Shown: piece by piece, positions 54,043-63,149 of the stretch
How the letters are laid out: each line of letters opens with the position of its first letter
Position numbering within the stretch: the first letter of the stretch is position 1
Assembly: GCA_039819485.1 (NCBI GenBank)
Contig: JBCBRY010000037.1
Coordinates: 6,290-70,289, forward strand
Direction: 5' to 3'
Length of the DNA stretch: 64,000 bases
Source of the DNA: UBA6168 sp039819485
GTDB taxonomy: Bacteria > Bacteroidota > Bacteroidia > Chitinophagales > Saprospiraceae
Notes under the pieces: model-generated
Databases searched by the model: none
Told to the model about the DNA's origin: nothing
Seen by the model: the letters and a program-made list of their open reading frames with translations, nothing else
Program-made: the position numbers and the translations under genes

Positions 54043-56364
54043 ATGAATGAGCAAGCATCCATCCCAGGCGATTCTCCTGATAACATTTCACCGAAAAAAA
54101 ACAAGGTGAACCTTGCCGTTGTGGTTTTGGACAACGAGGGCTTGTTCTTGTTCGAGGCTGGCGGCATGTCATTATTGGAACGGTCGGTGCTTTCTTTAAG
54201 AGAGGCGGGCATTGAGCGCTTTCTGCTGGTTGGCAAAACGGGGGAGAACGATTTAAATAAAATAAAATTATTGCCGCGGCTGGAAGGGCTGGACCTAGAA
54301 ATGGCCACGCAAGAGGAAATGACTGCTGATCCGGCAGAGCCTTTTTTGTTGTTGCCGGCCAATCACATTTACACGCCGCTATCCGTTCAATCTTTTGTTG
54401 GTCAAATTCAGAATGCTCCGCAGCAATCGGTCATCGGCGTAGACGAAAAAGGAGCAAAAACAGGTCTCTATTATTTTTCAAAAAACGGAAGTGCTCAGAT
54501 TTCGAGCATTATCCATCGCGTTCTATCCCCCCCTCTTGAGGGGTCCGGGGGGAGGAAAAACGTGGAGGTTGTTACTCCTGCCCCTCTCAAGAGGGGGAAA
54601 GCCCACGCGCCATTGCCAGAGTTGACTATTTCAAATTGCATTTGGCTCGCCGTAAAAGATACCTCGCAAAAAAAACAGATAGACCGCTTTCTCCGCCATT
54701 CGCTTTACCGGCCAGGAGATGGCTGGGTAAGCCGTACAATCAACCGGCCATTATCGACCCGGCTTACTTTTTTGTTGGCCAAATTCCATGTTCATCCGAA
54801 CACGATCACTACCTGGGCTTTACTCCTGACGCTGGTCGGTGCCTGGTTTGCCGGTTCGGGCGTTTATTGGATGATCGTTACGGGAGCACTGATCTTTCAG
54901 GTGGCCTCTATCCTTGACGGCTGTGATGGGGAACTGGCCCGGTTGAGTTTCCGGACTACCAATTTTGGCAACTGGTACGAACAGATTGCCAGCAACATCC
55001 GCTACGTCATATTTTTTGGGGCACTGGGGGTGTCGGCGTGGCTGTCCACCGATTCAAGAATATACTTGTTTGCGGTCATTGTAATGACGGCGATGGCCAT
55101 TTATATGCTTTCGCAAATGATCGTTTTTGCATGGAAAGAACGACACGAAGAACCGTTGAGAATGATCCCGGAAACCATCCGGGGCGAGGAGCCGACTACC
55201 CTGTTTGCCAGCATTTACCGGGTATGGCGGGAGTTGAACAAGCAGGACGTGATGGCTTTCGTTGCTTTTATATGCTGTGTCATTTATCTGTACCAGGCCA
55301 TGTTCTGGCTTGCCTTGCTCGGCACTACTGCTACGGCCATGATGGTGAGTCGCTCGGTGACTGCCGCCAATGCGGCAAAGGAAGGCGGCACACCCAACCT
55401 GACCGGCAAAGTCGATCCGTTGTTCTTTTATTTGTTGGGGGTCATCATTCTCTGTGCCCTGGTATTCAACATGGATTTGCAGGTCGTCTCAGAATCCCTT
55501 GCGCAGGTAGGCAATAAAGTCTGGCTTATTTTCGGAACGGCCATTTTATGGGTGATTGCCAATACGCTGTGCATTTATACGGTCATTGGCCGCGGAAAAG
55601 TCAAGTTTATTCACCTGCTCTACAACCAGCTAACCGGTGATGCCTATAATACCATCATTCCAATGGCGGGCCTCGGCGGGGAGCCTTACAAGATCAAGCA
55701 CCTCACCCAGTGGCTCGACTGGCACACTGCCAGTCGGTCTATCGTGGTAGACCGGTTGATCCACTCTAATACCGGTATCCTGTTCGGAGCATTGGGAGGT
55801 GGCCTGATGCTGATTTTTGTGGACAATATCCCGACCACTTATTATGCCCCCCTTGCGGTGGTCTGTGGCGGATTGACCATAGTGAGCATCGCCATGGCCT
55901 GGTTGACCTTGTCTAAAGCACCTTCCAAGCTGGCAGGTTATGTGTTGAAGAAGCTGAAAATCATTGAGGACTACCGGGCCGCCCCAATCCCTGCCGGCCG
56001 TTTTTTTCTTGCCTATTTATTTAAATTTCTGGGGCGTGCATTCGCGTTGGCTGAGCTGTATGTCATGTTCCGTATTTTCGATATTGTCCCTACTTTCATC
56101 GAGTTAGCCTCCGTTGCGGGCATGGTTTCCGTCTCAGCCACTTTGTTTTTCGTCATTCCACAAGGAATGGGCGTCAATGAATCAGGCATCAGCCTCGCCA
56201 TGGATTTCCTTGGTTATTCAGCTGCACTGGGCATTACTTTTGGTTTGCTGCGCCGGGCAAGGATGATCTTTTGGGCCCTGTTCGGAGTGGCCTTGCACCT
56301 GGCAGCCACAGTTTGGGAGCGCTTAAAAGGAAAACCTGCGGTCGATCCTGCCGTCGACGGATGA
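54043..56364 (+). CDS. CDP-alcohol phosphotransferase-like fusion with LPG-synthase-type membrane domain
   Basis: 773 residues from ATG 54043. The N-terminal ~180 residues resemble a sugar-nucleotidyltransferase (VVVLDNEGLFLFEAGGMSLLERSVLSLREAGIERFLLVG) but lack the GxGxR loop. The middle membrane domain has HVHPNTITTWALLL and ILDGCDGELARL (the DxxDG..AR motif). Where the motif should finish as GxxxDxxxD, the sequence reads GNWYEQIAS, so both last Asp are replaced. The C-terminal ~250 residues match the UPF0104/lysylphosphatidylglycerol-synthase membrane domain (LTGDAYNTIIPMAGLGGEPYK). The desaturase that follows suggests lipid head-group work. Activity as a transferase is uncertain. Confidence 0.75.
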   Translation: MNEQASIPGDSPDNISPKKNKVNLAVVVLDNEGLFLFEAGGMSLLERSVLSLREAGIERFLLVGKTGENDLNKIKLLPRLEGLDLEMATQEEMTADPAEPFLLLPANHIYTPLSVQSFVGQIQNAPQQSVIGVDEKGAKTGLYYFSKNGSAQISSIIHRVLSPPLEGSGGRKNVEVVTPAPLKRGKAHAPLPELTISNCIWLAVKDTSQKKQIDRFLRHSLYRPGDGWVSRTINRPLSTRLTFLLAKFHVHPNTITTWALLLTLVGAWFAGSGVYWMIVTGALIFQVASILDGCDGELARLSFRTTNFGNWYEQIASNIRYVIFFGALGVSAWLSTDSRIYLFAVIVMTAMAIYMLSQMIVFAWKERHEEPLRMIPETIRGEEPTTLFASIYRVWRELNKQDVMAFVAFICCVIYLYQAMFWLALLGTTATAMMVSRSVTAANAAKEGGTPNLTGKVDPLFFYLLGVIILCALVFNMDLQVVSESLAQVGNKVWLIFGTAILWVIANTLCIYTVIGRGKVKFIHLLYNQLTGDAYNTIIPMAGLGGEPYKIKHLTQWLDWHTASRSIVVDRLIHSNTGILFGALGGGLMLIFVDNIPTTYYAPLAVVCGGLTIVSIAMAWLTLSKAPSKLAGYVLKKLKIIEDYRAAPIPAGRFFLAYLFKFLGRAFALAELYVMFRIFDIVPTFIELASVAGMVSVSATLFFVIPQGMGVNESGISLAMDFLGYSAALGITFGLLRRARMIFWALFGVALHLAATVWERLKGKPAVDPAVDG
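54526..54600 (+). repeat. palindromic element inserted in frame within the coding region
   Basis: Arms CCCCCTCTTGAG (54529-54540) and CTCAAGAGGGGG (54586-54597), perfect over 12 bases, with a GTCCGGGGGGAGG segment in between. The insert is translated as SPPLEGSGGRKN..TPAPLKRGK and lies in the linker between the nucleotidyltransferase-like and membrane domains. I recall similar CCCTCTTGAGGGG..CCGGGGG sequences between genes in other Bacteroidota, so this looks like a dispersed element that landed in a gene. Confidence 0.7.
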
Positions 56365-56621
56365 CAATTATCAGGTTTTTGTAAAGACCTCACTAAAAAC
56401 GAATACTTCGAAAAACAAATTCTAATTTTGTGACTTTAAGGAAGGATTAAAATGGTTCTTTGATAAATTTTGTGGTGAATCAAACTTTCCGTCTCTGTCT
56501 TATAAATGAAAGAGGCTCGACGCCAACAAAAATCGATAGCAAGGCTCCAACGTCTTGTTTGTCTCCACAAAATTTGTCAAAGGGTTATGGAAATCAGCTG
56601 CACACTTACCATTTCAACAAT

Positions 56622-57629
56622 ATGACACAGAAAGATTTTCACATATCGTCCGGCGACCAGCCTCACATCGAACGCTGCAAAGAGATTCTGAAAAAGCACC
56701 CGGAGGTGGCCAATCTGATGGGAAAGAACCCCTACACATTTTTGATCTTACTGGGCCTGGTCGGCCTGCAAACCGGGATCGCAATCTGGATGGGCATACT
56801 GGGCACCAGCTACTGGTGGCTGTCATTGGTCATTGCCTACCTGGTAGGGGCATTTGCAAACCATACCCTTTACGTTGTCATTCATGAGGCGACACATAAC
56901 ATGATTTTCAAAAAAAGAGTCCTCAACCGCTGGAGTGCTGTCATGGCTGACCTGGTGAATGCCGTTCCGGGTGCGATGGGTTTTCATACCTACCACCTCA
57001 AGCACCACGCACACCTGGGCGATTTTATGAACGATACCGATCTGGCCTCCCATTGGGAAGCGAAACTGGTAGGCAATTCCAGTTGGCGCAAAGCTCTTTG
57101 GCTGGCCCTGTTCCCCATTTTCCAGATACTCCGGACGTTCCGCCTGACCCACGTCAATACCTGGACGAAGTGGATGTTCATCAACATCTTTATGGTCTTT
57201 GCTTTCGATGCTTTACTGATCTACTTCTTTGGGTGGAATGCGGTGATCTATACTTTCGCCTCTATGATGTTTGCACTTGGCCTGCACCCACTGGGTGCTC
57301 GCTGGATCCAGGAGCATTACACTACCGACGGCGGCCAGGAAACACATTCTTACTATGGCCCGCTCAATAAAATTGCCCTGAACATGGGCTACCACAACGA
57401 ACACCACGACTTTCCTTCCATTCCGTGGAACCGGCTACCAGAACTTAAAAAAATGGCACCGGAGTACTATGACAACCTGGAATACCACTCTTCCTGGTCG
57501 AAGCTCGTTTTACAGTTTGTTTTCAATCCAGAGTATTCGCTTTATTCGAGAGTACGTCGGGCGGAAGGAGATCCAAGTGTCGGAATCATCAGAAAAGCGA
57601 AGGGGAAGAAGTTGAAGGCAGCAGTTTGA
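56622..57629 (+). CDS. sphingolipid delta-4-desaturase-like fatty acid desaturase
   Basis: 335 residues from ATG 56622. The frame opens 54 codons earlier without coding character. The three His boxes are HEATH, HLKHH and HNEHH. GLHPLGARWIQEHY, ETHSYYGPLN and GYHNEHHDFPSIPW, and then APEYYDNLEYHSSW, match my memory of animal DES1 (delta-4-desaturase) almost block for block. The N-terminal HIERCKEILKKHPEVANLMG also matches. DES1 inserts the 4,5 double bond in dihydroceramide, giving ceramide. A Bacteroidota sphingolipid maker could use it this way. The substrate is inferred, not shown. Confidence 0.85.
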   Translation: MTQKDFHISSGDQPHIERCKEILKKHPEVANLMGKNPYTFLILLGLVGLQTGIAIWMGILGTSYWWLSLVIAYLVGAFANHTLYVVIHEATHNMIFKKRVLNRWSAVMADLVNAVPGAMGFHTYHLKHHAHLGDFMNDTDLASHWEAKLVGNSSWRKALWLALFPIFQILRTFRLTHVNTWTKWMFINIFMVFAFDALLIYFFGWNAVIYTFASMMFALGLHPLGARWIQEHYTTDGGQETHSYYGPLNKIALNMGYHNEHHDFPSIPWNRLPELKKMAPEYYDNLEYHSSWSKLVLQFVFNPEYSLYSRVRRAEGDPSVGIIRKAKGKKLKAAV

Positions 57630-57682
57630 TCGTTCATTGTCTGGAAGATTTACTAAATTTTAGAATTTTGGCAAATCAGCGA

Positions 57683-58504
57683 TCAAGCAAATAGTTTGAC
57701 CAACTCGCGCACGACCAGGCGTACCTTGGGTGCGGCCTTCTCCGACACCGCCAATACCTCTTCGTGGCTGATTTCCCGAATGGCTTCTAATGGAAAGCCC
57801 ATATCCGTTACCATGGAAAGGGCAAATACTTTCATGCCTCCATGTCTGCCCACCAGTACTTCCGGCACAGTGGACATTCCAGCAAGATCAGCACCAATGA
57901 AATGTAAATAATTATACTCCGCCGGGGTTTCAAAATTGGGCCCTGGCATGGCAGCGTAAACGCCACTGTGAGCAGTGATCCCAGCGCCCTCCGCAATAAG
58001 TTTAGCGGCGCTCAACATCTCTTTGTCATAAGTATGGAGCATGTCTGGAAAACGGATGCCGAGGCGGTCATCATTGGGCCCGCGCAGCGGATTATCGGGC
58101 AGCAGGTTGATGTGGTCATGGATAAAGACAATATCTCCTAACTTATGGGCCGGATTCACACTTCCAGCTGCGTTGGACAATACCAAGCGGCTGGCGCCGA
58201 TCATTTTCATCACCCTGATGGGCAGGGTGAGTTCCTGCATGGAGTAACCTTCATAATAATGGAACCGGCCTGCCATGGCCACCACCGGAACACCGGAAAG
58301 CAGCCCCAGCAACAAACGCCCTGCGTGCCCCGAAACGGTCGATACAGGGAAATGGGGAATGGCAGCATAATCAATGGCTGTTTCTACCTCAATGTCATCA
58401 GCGAGCCGGCCCAGTCCGGAGCCCATTACGATGCCGAACCTTGGAACAAGGGAAGTTTGTTGGCGGATAAAATCTGTGGCTTCTTTTATTTGGTCGTACA
58501 GCAT
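57683..58504 (-). CDS. punA: purine nucleoside phosphorylase
   Basis: 273 residues. MGSGLGRLADDIE is the phosphate-binding loop. VSGHAGRLLLG, GRFHYYEGYSM, LVLSNAAGSVNP, GPNFETPAEYNYL (purine-binding Glu) and DMGFPLEAIREISHEEVL are all as in trimeric PNPs. It cleaves inosine and guanosine with phosphate to base and ribose-1-phosphate for purine salvage. Full length; all expected motifs present. Confidence 0.95.
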   Translation of the reverse strand: MLYDQIKEATDFIRQQTSLVPRFGIVMGSGLGRLADDIEVETAIDYAAIPHFPVSTVSGHAGRLLLGLLSGVPVVAMAGRFHYYEGYSMQELTLPIRVMKMIGASRLVLSNAAGSVNPAHKLGDIVFIHDHINLLPDNPLRGPNDDRLGIRFPDMLHTYDKEMLSAAKLIAEGAGITAHSGVYAAMPGPNFETPAEYNYLHFIGADLAGMSTVPEVLVGRHGGMKVFALSMVTDMGFPLEAIREISHEEVLAVSEKAAPKVRLVVRELVKLFA

Positions 58505-58614
58505 TGGACAAAGGTAGAAATTGGGAATTGAGAATTATTTATTTAGCAAAACAAAAGTTATTTAGTGTTTTGCCCGGCGGCGAAGAATGTCAAACAATTA
58601 TTGCTGTACCGTAT

Positions 58615-58815
58615 TTATTCTTCTTCAATAATCTTTTTCACGCGCCCGACTTCACCAGTATCCAGTCGTACTTTGATGCCGTGCGGGTGCTTGGGGGATT
58701 TGGTTAAAATGTCCTGTACGACGCCCGTCGTCAGCTCGCCAGAGCGCTGATTTTGTTTTTCGACGATTTCGACCAGCAAGCCGGGATGGATATTTTTTCT
58801 AAAAGTTCCTTCCAT
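58615..58815 (-). CDS. ywbE: YwbE family protein
   Basis: 66 residues, FRKNIHPGLLVEIVEKQNQRSGELTTGVVQDILTKS to HGIKVRLDTGEVGRVKKI, the small SH3-like beta-barrel of the YwbE family. Highly conserved but of unknown function. It is not obviously linked to its neighbours. The gap to the PNP gene is 110 bp. Confidence 0.88.
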   Translation of the reverse strand: MEGTFRKNIHPGLLVEIVEKQNQRSGELTTGVVQDILTKSPKHPHGIKVRLDTGEVGRVKKIIEEE

Positions 58816-58849
58816 GTTTTTTGAATTAATTCAAAGTTGATATAAAGTT

Positions 58850-59527
58850 TTAATTCTTCAGTACCTGCTCGACCTTCTCCACAATATTCCCTGCCTTCAC
58901 ATAACCGTTCGACAAAAGAAACAATTCCTCTCCCTTTTGCAACAGGACCGTCGGAAAGCCCCGTACGCCCATTTCGGCAGAATGCTCAAAATCCTGGCGC
59001 ACTTTAACCTTCATTTCATCCGACTCGAACAATTGCCGGAATTCATTTTTATCCAGATCAAATGCACCCGCCAAATTGACAAATGTTTCCGTTAAATTAG
59101 GATCATTGTTTTTAAAATAAAATGATTGCTGTACTGCTTTAAAAAAAGCAAATTCAATGGCTGGGTTCATCTGGCGTACCGTTACCACGGCCCGGCAGGA
59201 AGGCTCCGTATCATAATACATATTTTCTTCCTCCAGAATACCATATTGAAAAGGCTGCGAACTCCTTTCATGAACCTCTTCCCAATGTCCTTTTAAAAAC
59301 CCGCTTAAATCTTTCATCGTCTCCCGGTTGTAGGGCCGTAATCCACCCATAATTAATTGTACGTCAACTTTTTCGTCCAACGCCATCATGGCGTTATTAA
59401 ATTCGGGTGAAAAACCATAGCACCAGGAGCACATGGGATCACCGAAATAAAGGAGCGTAGGTTTGGTCTGCGCCATGATATTTATTTGTAAAAAAAGGAA
59501 TAAAAAAAAGGTGATTATTTTATGCAT
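58850..59527 (-). CDS. exported DsbA-family thiol-disulfide protein
   Basis: 225 residues. Signal peptide (MHKIITFFLFLFLQINIMAQ). DPMCSWCYGFSPEF is the CxxC active site of the DsbA/FrnE type. VRGFPTVLL carries the cis-Pro. YYDTEPSCRAVVTVRQ lies in the helical insert. It probably oxidises or isomerises disulfides of exported proteins. Full length. Confidence 0.88.
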   Translation of the reverse strand: MHKIITFFLFLFLQINIMAQTKPTLLYFGDPMCSWCYGFSPEFNNAMMALDEKVDVQLIMGGLRPYNRETMKDLSGFLKGHWEEVHERSSQPFQYGILEEENMYYDTEPSCRAVVTVRQMNPAIEFAFFKAVQQSFYFKNNDPNLTETFVNLAGAFDLDKNEFRQLFESDEMKVKVRQDFEHSAEMGVRGFPTVLLQKGEELFLLSNGYVKAGNIVEKVEQVLKN

Positions 59528-59710
59528 TGATAATTTTTAGCGTTCAAAGATCAGATCGTTTTACTGTCAGAAGTCAGACAATAAGAAATCTGACAATAAA
59601 AAAACTACCAATCAGGATTAAATACTGTTTAGAAGGCATCAAGTCTCATTGATTTTTATAAACGATCATGTCCCGCAATTTACAGAACAAACTATATTTT
59701 TAAATATTAT

Positions 59711-59718
59711 TATATTTG
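59711..59718 (+). promoter_or_regulatory. putative -7 box (TATATTTG) for the CotH gene
   Basis: Exact TAnnTTTG match 84 bases before the ATG. No -33 TTG was found at the usual spacing. If used, the 5' untranslated region would be about 80 nt. Confidence 0.4.
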
Positions 59719-59802
59719 AATGATTTTCCCCATTAAATACAACAACATTTATTCGAACGCATATTTTTCTTTAAAAAAAACTGATTTAAAAAGCGTTTTC
59801 CG

Positions 59803-61377
59803 ATGAGACACAAATGCAGCACAATATTATTGATTTTCCAACTATTTTTTTCGCCTGTTCTTTCTCAAGGTTTTTATGAACCGTTAAACGTCCCGAAAAT
59901 CGAACTCACTTTTGCCGAAAACGATTGGCAGTTCCCACTGCATTATTATCATTCTCTAAAAAAAGGGGACCGGCATATTGGCCATTTAAAAATTGACAGT
60001 GTTGAATTCGACAGTGTCGGTGTGCGGTTCAAAGGATTTAGTTCCTATAAACGGAAAAACAAAAAAAATCCGCTCAATATAAAAATCGACCATATTCGTA
60101 AAAAAGCAGATTATCAAAAATACGAAACCCTAAAATTGAGCAATGGCAACCTCGATCCATCCTGGCTACGGGAAATTCTGGCCTATGAAATTGCCCGCAA
60201 ATACATGGTGGCGCCTCAATCCAATTATGCCGAAGTATATGTCAACACTGCTTATTACGGATTGTTTGGAAACACAGAAAGTGTAGATAAAAAATTTGCA
60301 AAGCGCTATTTGGATTTTGACAAAAACAATGTCATCATTAAAGGCAATTCACCGCTGGGGCCGTTCAGTGGAAAGCGTTCTTCTTTGGAATATTTGGGCC
60401 CCGACACCAACCTCTATAAAAATTCCTATGAATTAAAAAGTGATACTGGCTGGGAAGAATTATTTAAATTAATTGACATTTTAAATAACCGGCCAGAAAA
60501 AATTGAAAGTATTCTCAACATGGACGGAGCCATCTGGATGCTCGCTTTTAATAACGTGCTGATCAACCTCGACAGCTATTCCGATTTTCAACAAAATTAT
60601 TATTTAATCCAGGATAACAACGGCCGGTTTAATTTTATTCCGTGGGATTTAAATTTAGCGTTTGACGGGCTTGGCAAACCACAGGGCGTCACCATACAAT
60701 ATGATTATGATCCATTGGCCAAACAAAACGACAATCGATTTCCATTAATAAATTTGGTATTAAATAATCCGCATTACCGAAAAATATATTTTGCTCATTG
60801 CATTACCATTTTAAATGAAAATTTCTCAAACGGCTGGTATAAAAATAAAGCAGAAAAATACCGCACTTTAATTGCCGATGCCGTCAGCAGAGACACAAAC
60901 TGGAATTTTTCCGTGAATGACTTTGACAATAATTTAACCCAGACGGTAACACCCGCCACTCCAGGTGCATTTCCCTACCCCGGCCTGACCGAGCTCATGG
61001 ATGCCCGAATTAAATTTTTGCAGGACCATCAGGAATACAGGAATATACCTCCCAATATCAGGAAGGTAAACACTGACTTTTCCGAAATGGATTCAACGGG
61101 CATCACTGTCACGGTAGAGATTTCAAAAGCAACTAATGCCTTTGTTTTTTTCCGAAAAAAAAGCTCGGATATTTTTCAGAAAATACCACTCAACGACGAC
61201 GGGAAAAATATTGACAAAAAAGCAGGAGACGGGATTTTTAGTGCCTTTGTACCGCTGGGAAAGAAAAAAGTGGAGTATTATATTTTTGCTGAAAATAAAA
61301 ACGCAGTGCAGTTTTCACCTTATCGGGCGGAGCATGAATTTTATGTCTTCAAGAAAAAAGAAGGGCTTCCTTTTTAG
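59803..61377 (+). CDS. CotH kinase family exported protein
   Basis: 524 residues. Signal peptide (TILLIFQLFFSPVLSQ), then a CotH domain: VGVRFKGFSSYK, NPLNIKID, YETLKLSNGNLDPSWLREILAYEIAR, YVNTAYYGLF, NNVIIKGNSPL, LIQDNNGRFNFIPWDLNLAFDG (the Mg-binding DxN/D motif). The ~110-residue C-terminal part is beta-rich. CotH enzymes are atypical kinases. Bacterial members are often secreted and modify proteins or surface polymers. Substrate unknown. Confidence 0.88.
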   Translation: MRHKCSTILLIFQLFFSPVLSQGFYEPLNVPKIELTFAENDWQFPLHYYHSLKKGDRHIGHLKIDSVEFDSVGVRFKGFSSYKRKNKKNPLNIKIDHIRKKADYQKYETLKLSNGNLDPSWLREILAYEIARKYMVAPQSNYAEVYVNTAYYGLFGNTESVDKKFAKRYLDFDKNNVIIKGNSPLGPFSGKRSSLEYLGPDTNLYKNSYELKSDTGWEELFKLIDILNNRPEKIESILNMDGAIWMLAFNNVLINLDSYSDFQQNYYLIQDNNGRFNFIPWDLNLAFDGLGKPQGVTIQYDYDPLAKQNDNRFPLINLVLNNPHYRKIYFAHCITILNENFSNGWYKNKAEKYRTLIADAVSRDTNWNFSVNDFDNNLTQTVTPATPGAFPYPGLTELMDARIKFLQDHQEYRNIPPNIRKVNTDFSEMDSTGITVTVEISKATNAFVFFRKKSSDIFQKIPLNDDGKNIDKKAGDGIFSAFVPLGKKKVEYYIFAENKNAVQFSPYRAEHEFYVFKKKEGLPF

Positions 61378-61436
61378 AGTTATGGGTTATGAATTATGAA
61401 TTATAAAATATAACCCATAATTCATAACCCATAACT
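61378..61436. terminator. heptad hairpin between convergent genes (GTTATGR type)
   Basis: 27-bp arms 61378-61404 and 61410-61436 with two mismatches and a 5-nt loop. They start directly after the CotH stop and end 3 bases before the stop of the opposing gene. The arm is a run of 7-nt units (GTTATGG, GTTATGA, ATTATGA, ATTAT). Likely a bidirectional terminator. The mismatch lies in one unit (GAA versus GGG), as if a unit had been mutated after duplication. Confidence 0.75.
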
Positions 61437-61439
61437 ATT

Positions 61440-62996
61440 CTACATCAACCCTCTCGCCTTCATATCCCGCTCCAGGATAATCTGTAGCTGATCAACATTC
61501 AGGTTCTTAGCAATGATTTTACGGTCTGGGTCAAGTACGTATACTTCGGGGGTATTATCGACAAAGTAGGTAGCATAAATGGCCCGGTTGGTGGGGTCGT
61601 GTACGTTGTTTTCCCAGGGCATATTATACTTTTTGATGCCATTCACCCATTCCTGCTTTTCCGTATTGACCACAATGGCAAACACATCGACGCCCTTGGG
61701 CTTCCACTGGTGATAAAACTGCACCAACTGAGGTGTCTGTTCCGCACAGTGCTCACAGTCGGGGTTCCACATATAGACGATCACATAATCGGAATCCATT
61801 TCATAGATGGAGCGCATCTTGCCGTTGGGGTCTGCGGCTTTGATGTCCGGCCCTTTCTGTCCGACGAGGCTGTTCGACATTTCGTAGGCCCGTAATTGCA
61901 ACGAATGGATTTCCGTTGAATCCGACCAAAATGCCCGCTCATAGGTGAAATAATTTTGGATCATGTGGACAAAAACCGCTTCGGAATCCATCAGGGAGGT
62001 TTTGGTTGGCTCGTAGTTCAGCACAATCCAATTGGCAAAATACTGAAAGTAGTTCTTATGGTTCAGTACTTGTCCGACCAAGTGGTCAGCCGAGGCTTTG
62101 ATGGCATCCGGGCCTTGAGCCGTCAGTTCGTTCATGTACCTTTTCAATTTATTGACAATCACGGGGGTGTACAGCAAACGGTCGTCGTTGAAATTGACGT
62201 TGTCCCAAAACATGTTGCGGTATTTGCGGACGAACTCGTCATTGTTCACTGTTCCATCAGCATTCTTGGTGGTTTCGAGGTTCGGATTTTGACCAGCCTC
62301 TTTGAACGCCGTGTAAATTGAAGTAGGGTTTTCAGTAAAGACCTTATCCAGATAAGCCAACCTTTTATTGGTCAGCTCTTTTTGTTCAGCTTTCACCTTA
62401 TCATACGCCGGGGTACCCTCCGTCAGTGTTTTCAGTTGAGCATTTACCCGGTTGAAGTCGGCCTGCTGGGAAGCTTCAAACTTCAATGTTTGGAAAAGCA
62501 ATTGGTTGTCGAGACTGCCTTCCACCTGCATACCGTTGATCAGGTTGTTCATTTTGGTTTTCATGGAAAATGTCTGGTCTTGGTCAATCAACACCTGAAT
62601 GGTAGTACGCCTGTCGGGCAGGCGCAGGTAATAAAAGCCCGGCTGATAGGGCTCATTTTTCTTGAAAGACAGTTTTCCGCCATTCGCCATCGCAGAATCG
62701 GCCATGAAAAATTGATCGGTGTAAATTCCGATCAACTGACAGACGCCACTGCCCAACCCTTCAATTTCAACCTGGATGTTAGGATTTTCCAGCTGCCGGT
62801 TCGGATCGGGCGCCACTGCCTTTTTTTCATAAGTAGGTGTATGCTGAATGGGCACTGGCTTCAAGGCGTTGTTGCTCGTGGGAATAGCCTGGCCTTCGTT
62901 TGCCGGTGCAGCGGTGGTGGTTCCTTCCGAATCTCCGCTTCCGCAGGAAAAAAGGAACATGCAAAAAAGTAGGAATAAAAAAGTACTATACTTCAT
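61440..62996 (-). CDS. TlpA-like thioredoxin-fold lipoprotein
   Basis: 518 residues. Lipobox FLFSC near 17, then a Ser/Ala-rich linker, a DUF4369-like beta domain (VEIEGLGSGVCQLIGIYTD, FYLRLPDRRTTIQVLI), a helical region and a C-terminal thioredoxin domain (GQKGPDIKAADPNG, NPDCEHCAEQTPQL with CxxC). It is probably anchored in the inner or outer membrane and reduces or monitors thiols. Many Bacteroidota have several such proteins. Confidence 0.88.
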   Translation of the reverse strand: MKYSTFLFLLFCMFLFSCGSGDSEGTTTAAPANEGQAIPTSNNALKPVPIQHTPTYEKKAVAPDPNRQLENPNIQVEIEGLGSGVCQLIGIYTDQFFMADSAMANGGKLSFKKNEPYQPGFYYLRLPDRRTTIQVLIDQDQTFSMKTKMNNLINGMQVEGSLDNQLLFQTLKFEASQQADFNRVNAQLKTLTEGTPAYDKVKAEQKELTNKRLAYLDKVFTENPTSIYTAFKEAGQNPNLETTKNADGTVNNDEFVRKYRNMFWDNVNFNDDRLLYTPVIVNKLKRYMNELTAQGPDAIKASADHLVGQVLNHKNYFQYFANWIVLNYEPTKTSLMDSEAVFVHMIQNYFTYERAFWSDSTEIHSLQLRAYEMSNSLVGQKGPDIKAADPNGKMRSIYEMDSDYVIVYMWNPDCEHCAEQTPQLVQFYHQWKPKGVDVFAIVVNTEKQEWVNGIKKYNMPWENNVHDPTNRAIYATYFVDNTPEVYVLDPDRKIIAKNLNVDQLQIILERDMKARGLM

Positions 62997-63075
62997 GGAA
63001 TTCGATTTTTAGGCAACAAAAGTAGGATGGTTTAAAAAGAATTGGGATTTGAACGTCGATATTAAGATTTTGTTT

Positions 63076-63148
63076 GGTTTCTGGTTTTTGGTTTCTGGTT
63101 TTCGGTCAAACCAGAAACCAAAAACCAGAAACCAGAAACCAAAAACCC
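63076..63148. repeat. heptad palindrome of GGTTTYT units
   Basis: Perfect 26-bp arms, 63076-63101 and 63108-63133, with a 6-nt loop. The right arm continues with two more units. The arms are built from 7-nt units GGTTTCT and GGTTTTT in turn. It lies right after the stop of the gluconate-dehydrogenase-like gene (minus strand). Confidence 0.85.
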
Positions 63149-63149
63149 A

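Noticed and set aside
56460..56621. N-terminal extension of the desaturase
   Set aside because: No coding character, and the family alignment begins at the chosen ATG.
62382..62972. 196-codon plus-strand open frame opposite the lipoprotein
   Set aside because: Shadow of the TlpA-like gene, which has a lipobox and CxxC.
63001..63060. Possible GMC oxidoreductase partner after the gluconate-dehydrogenase-like gene
   Set aside because: Only the hairpin and the lipoprotein gene follow; no flavin-binding motif is present.
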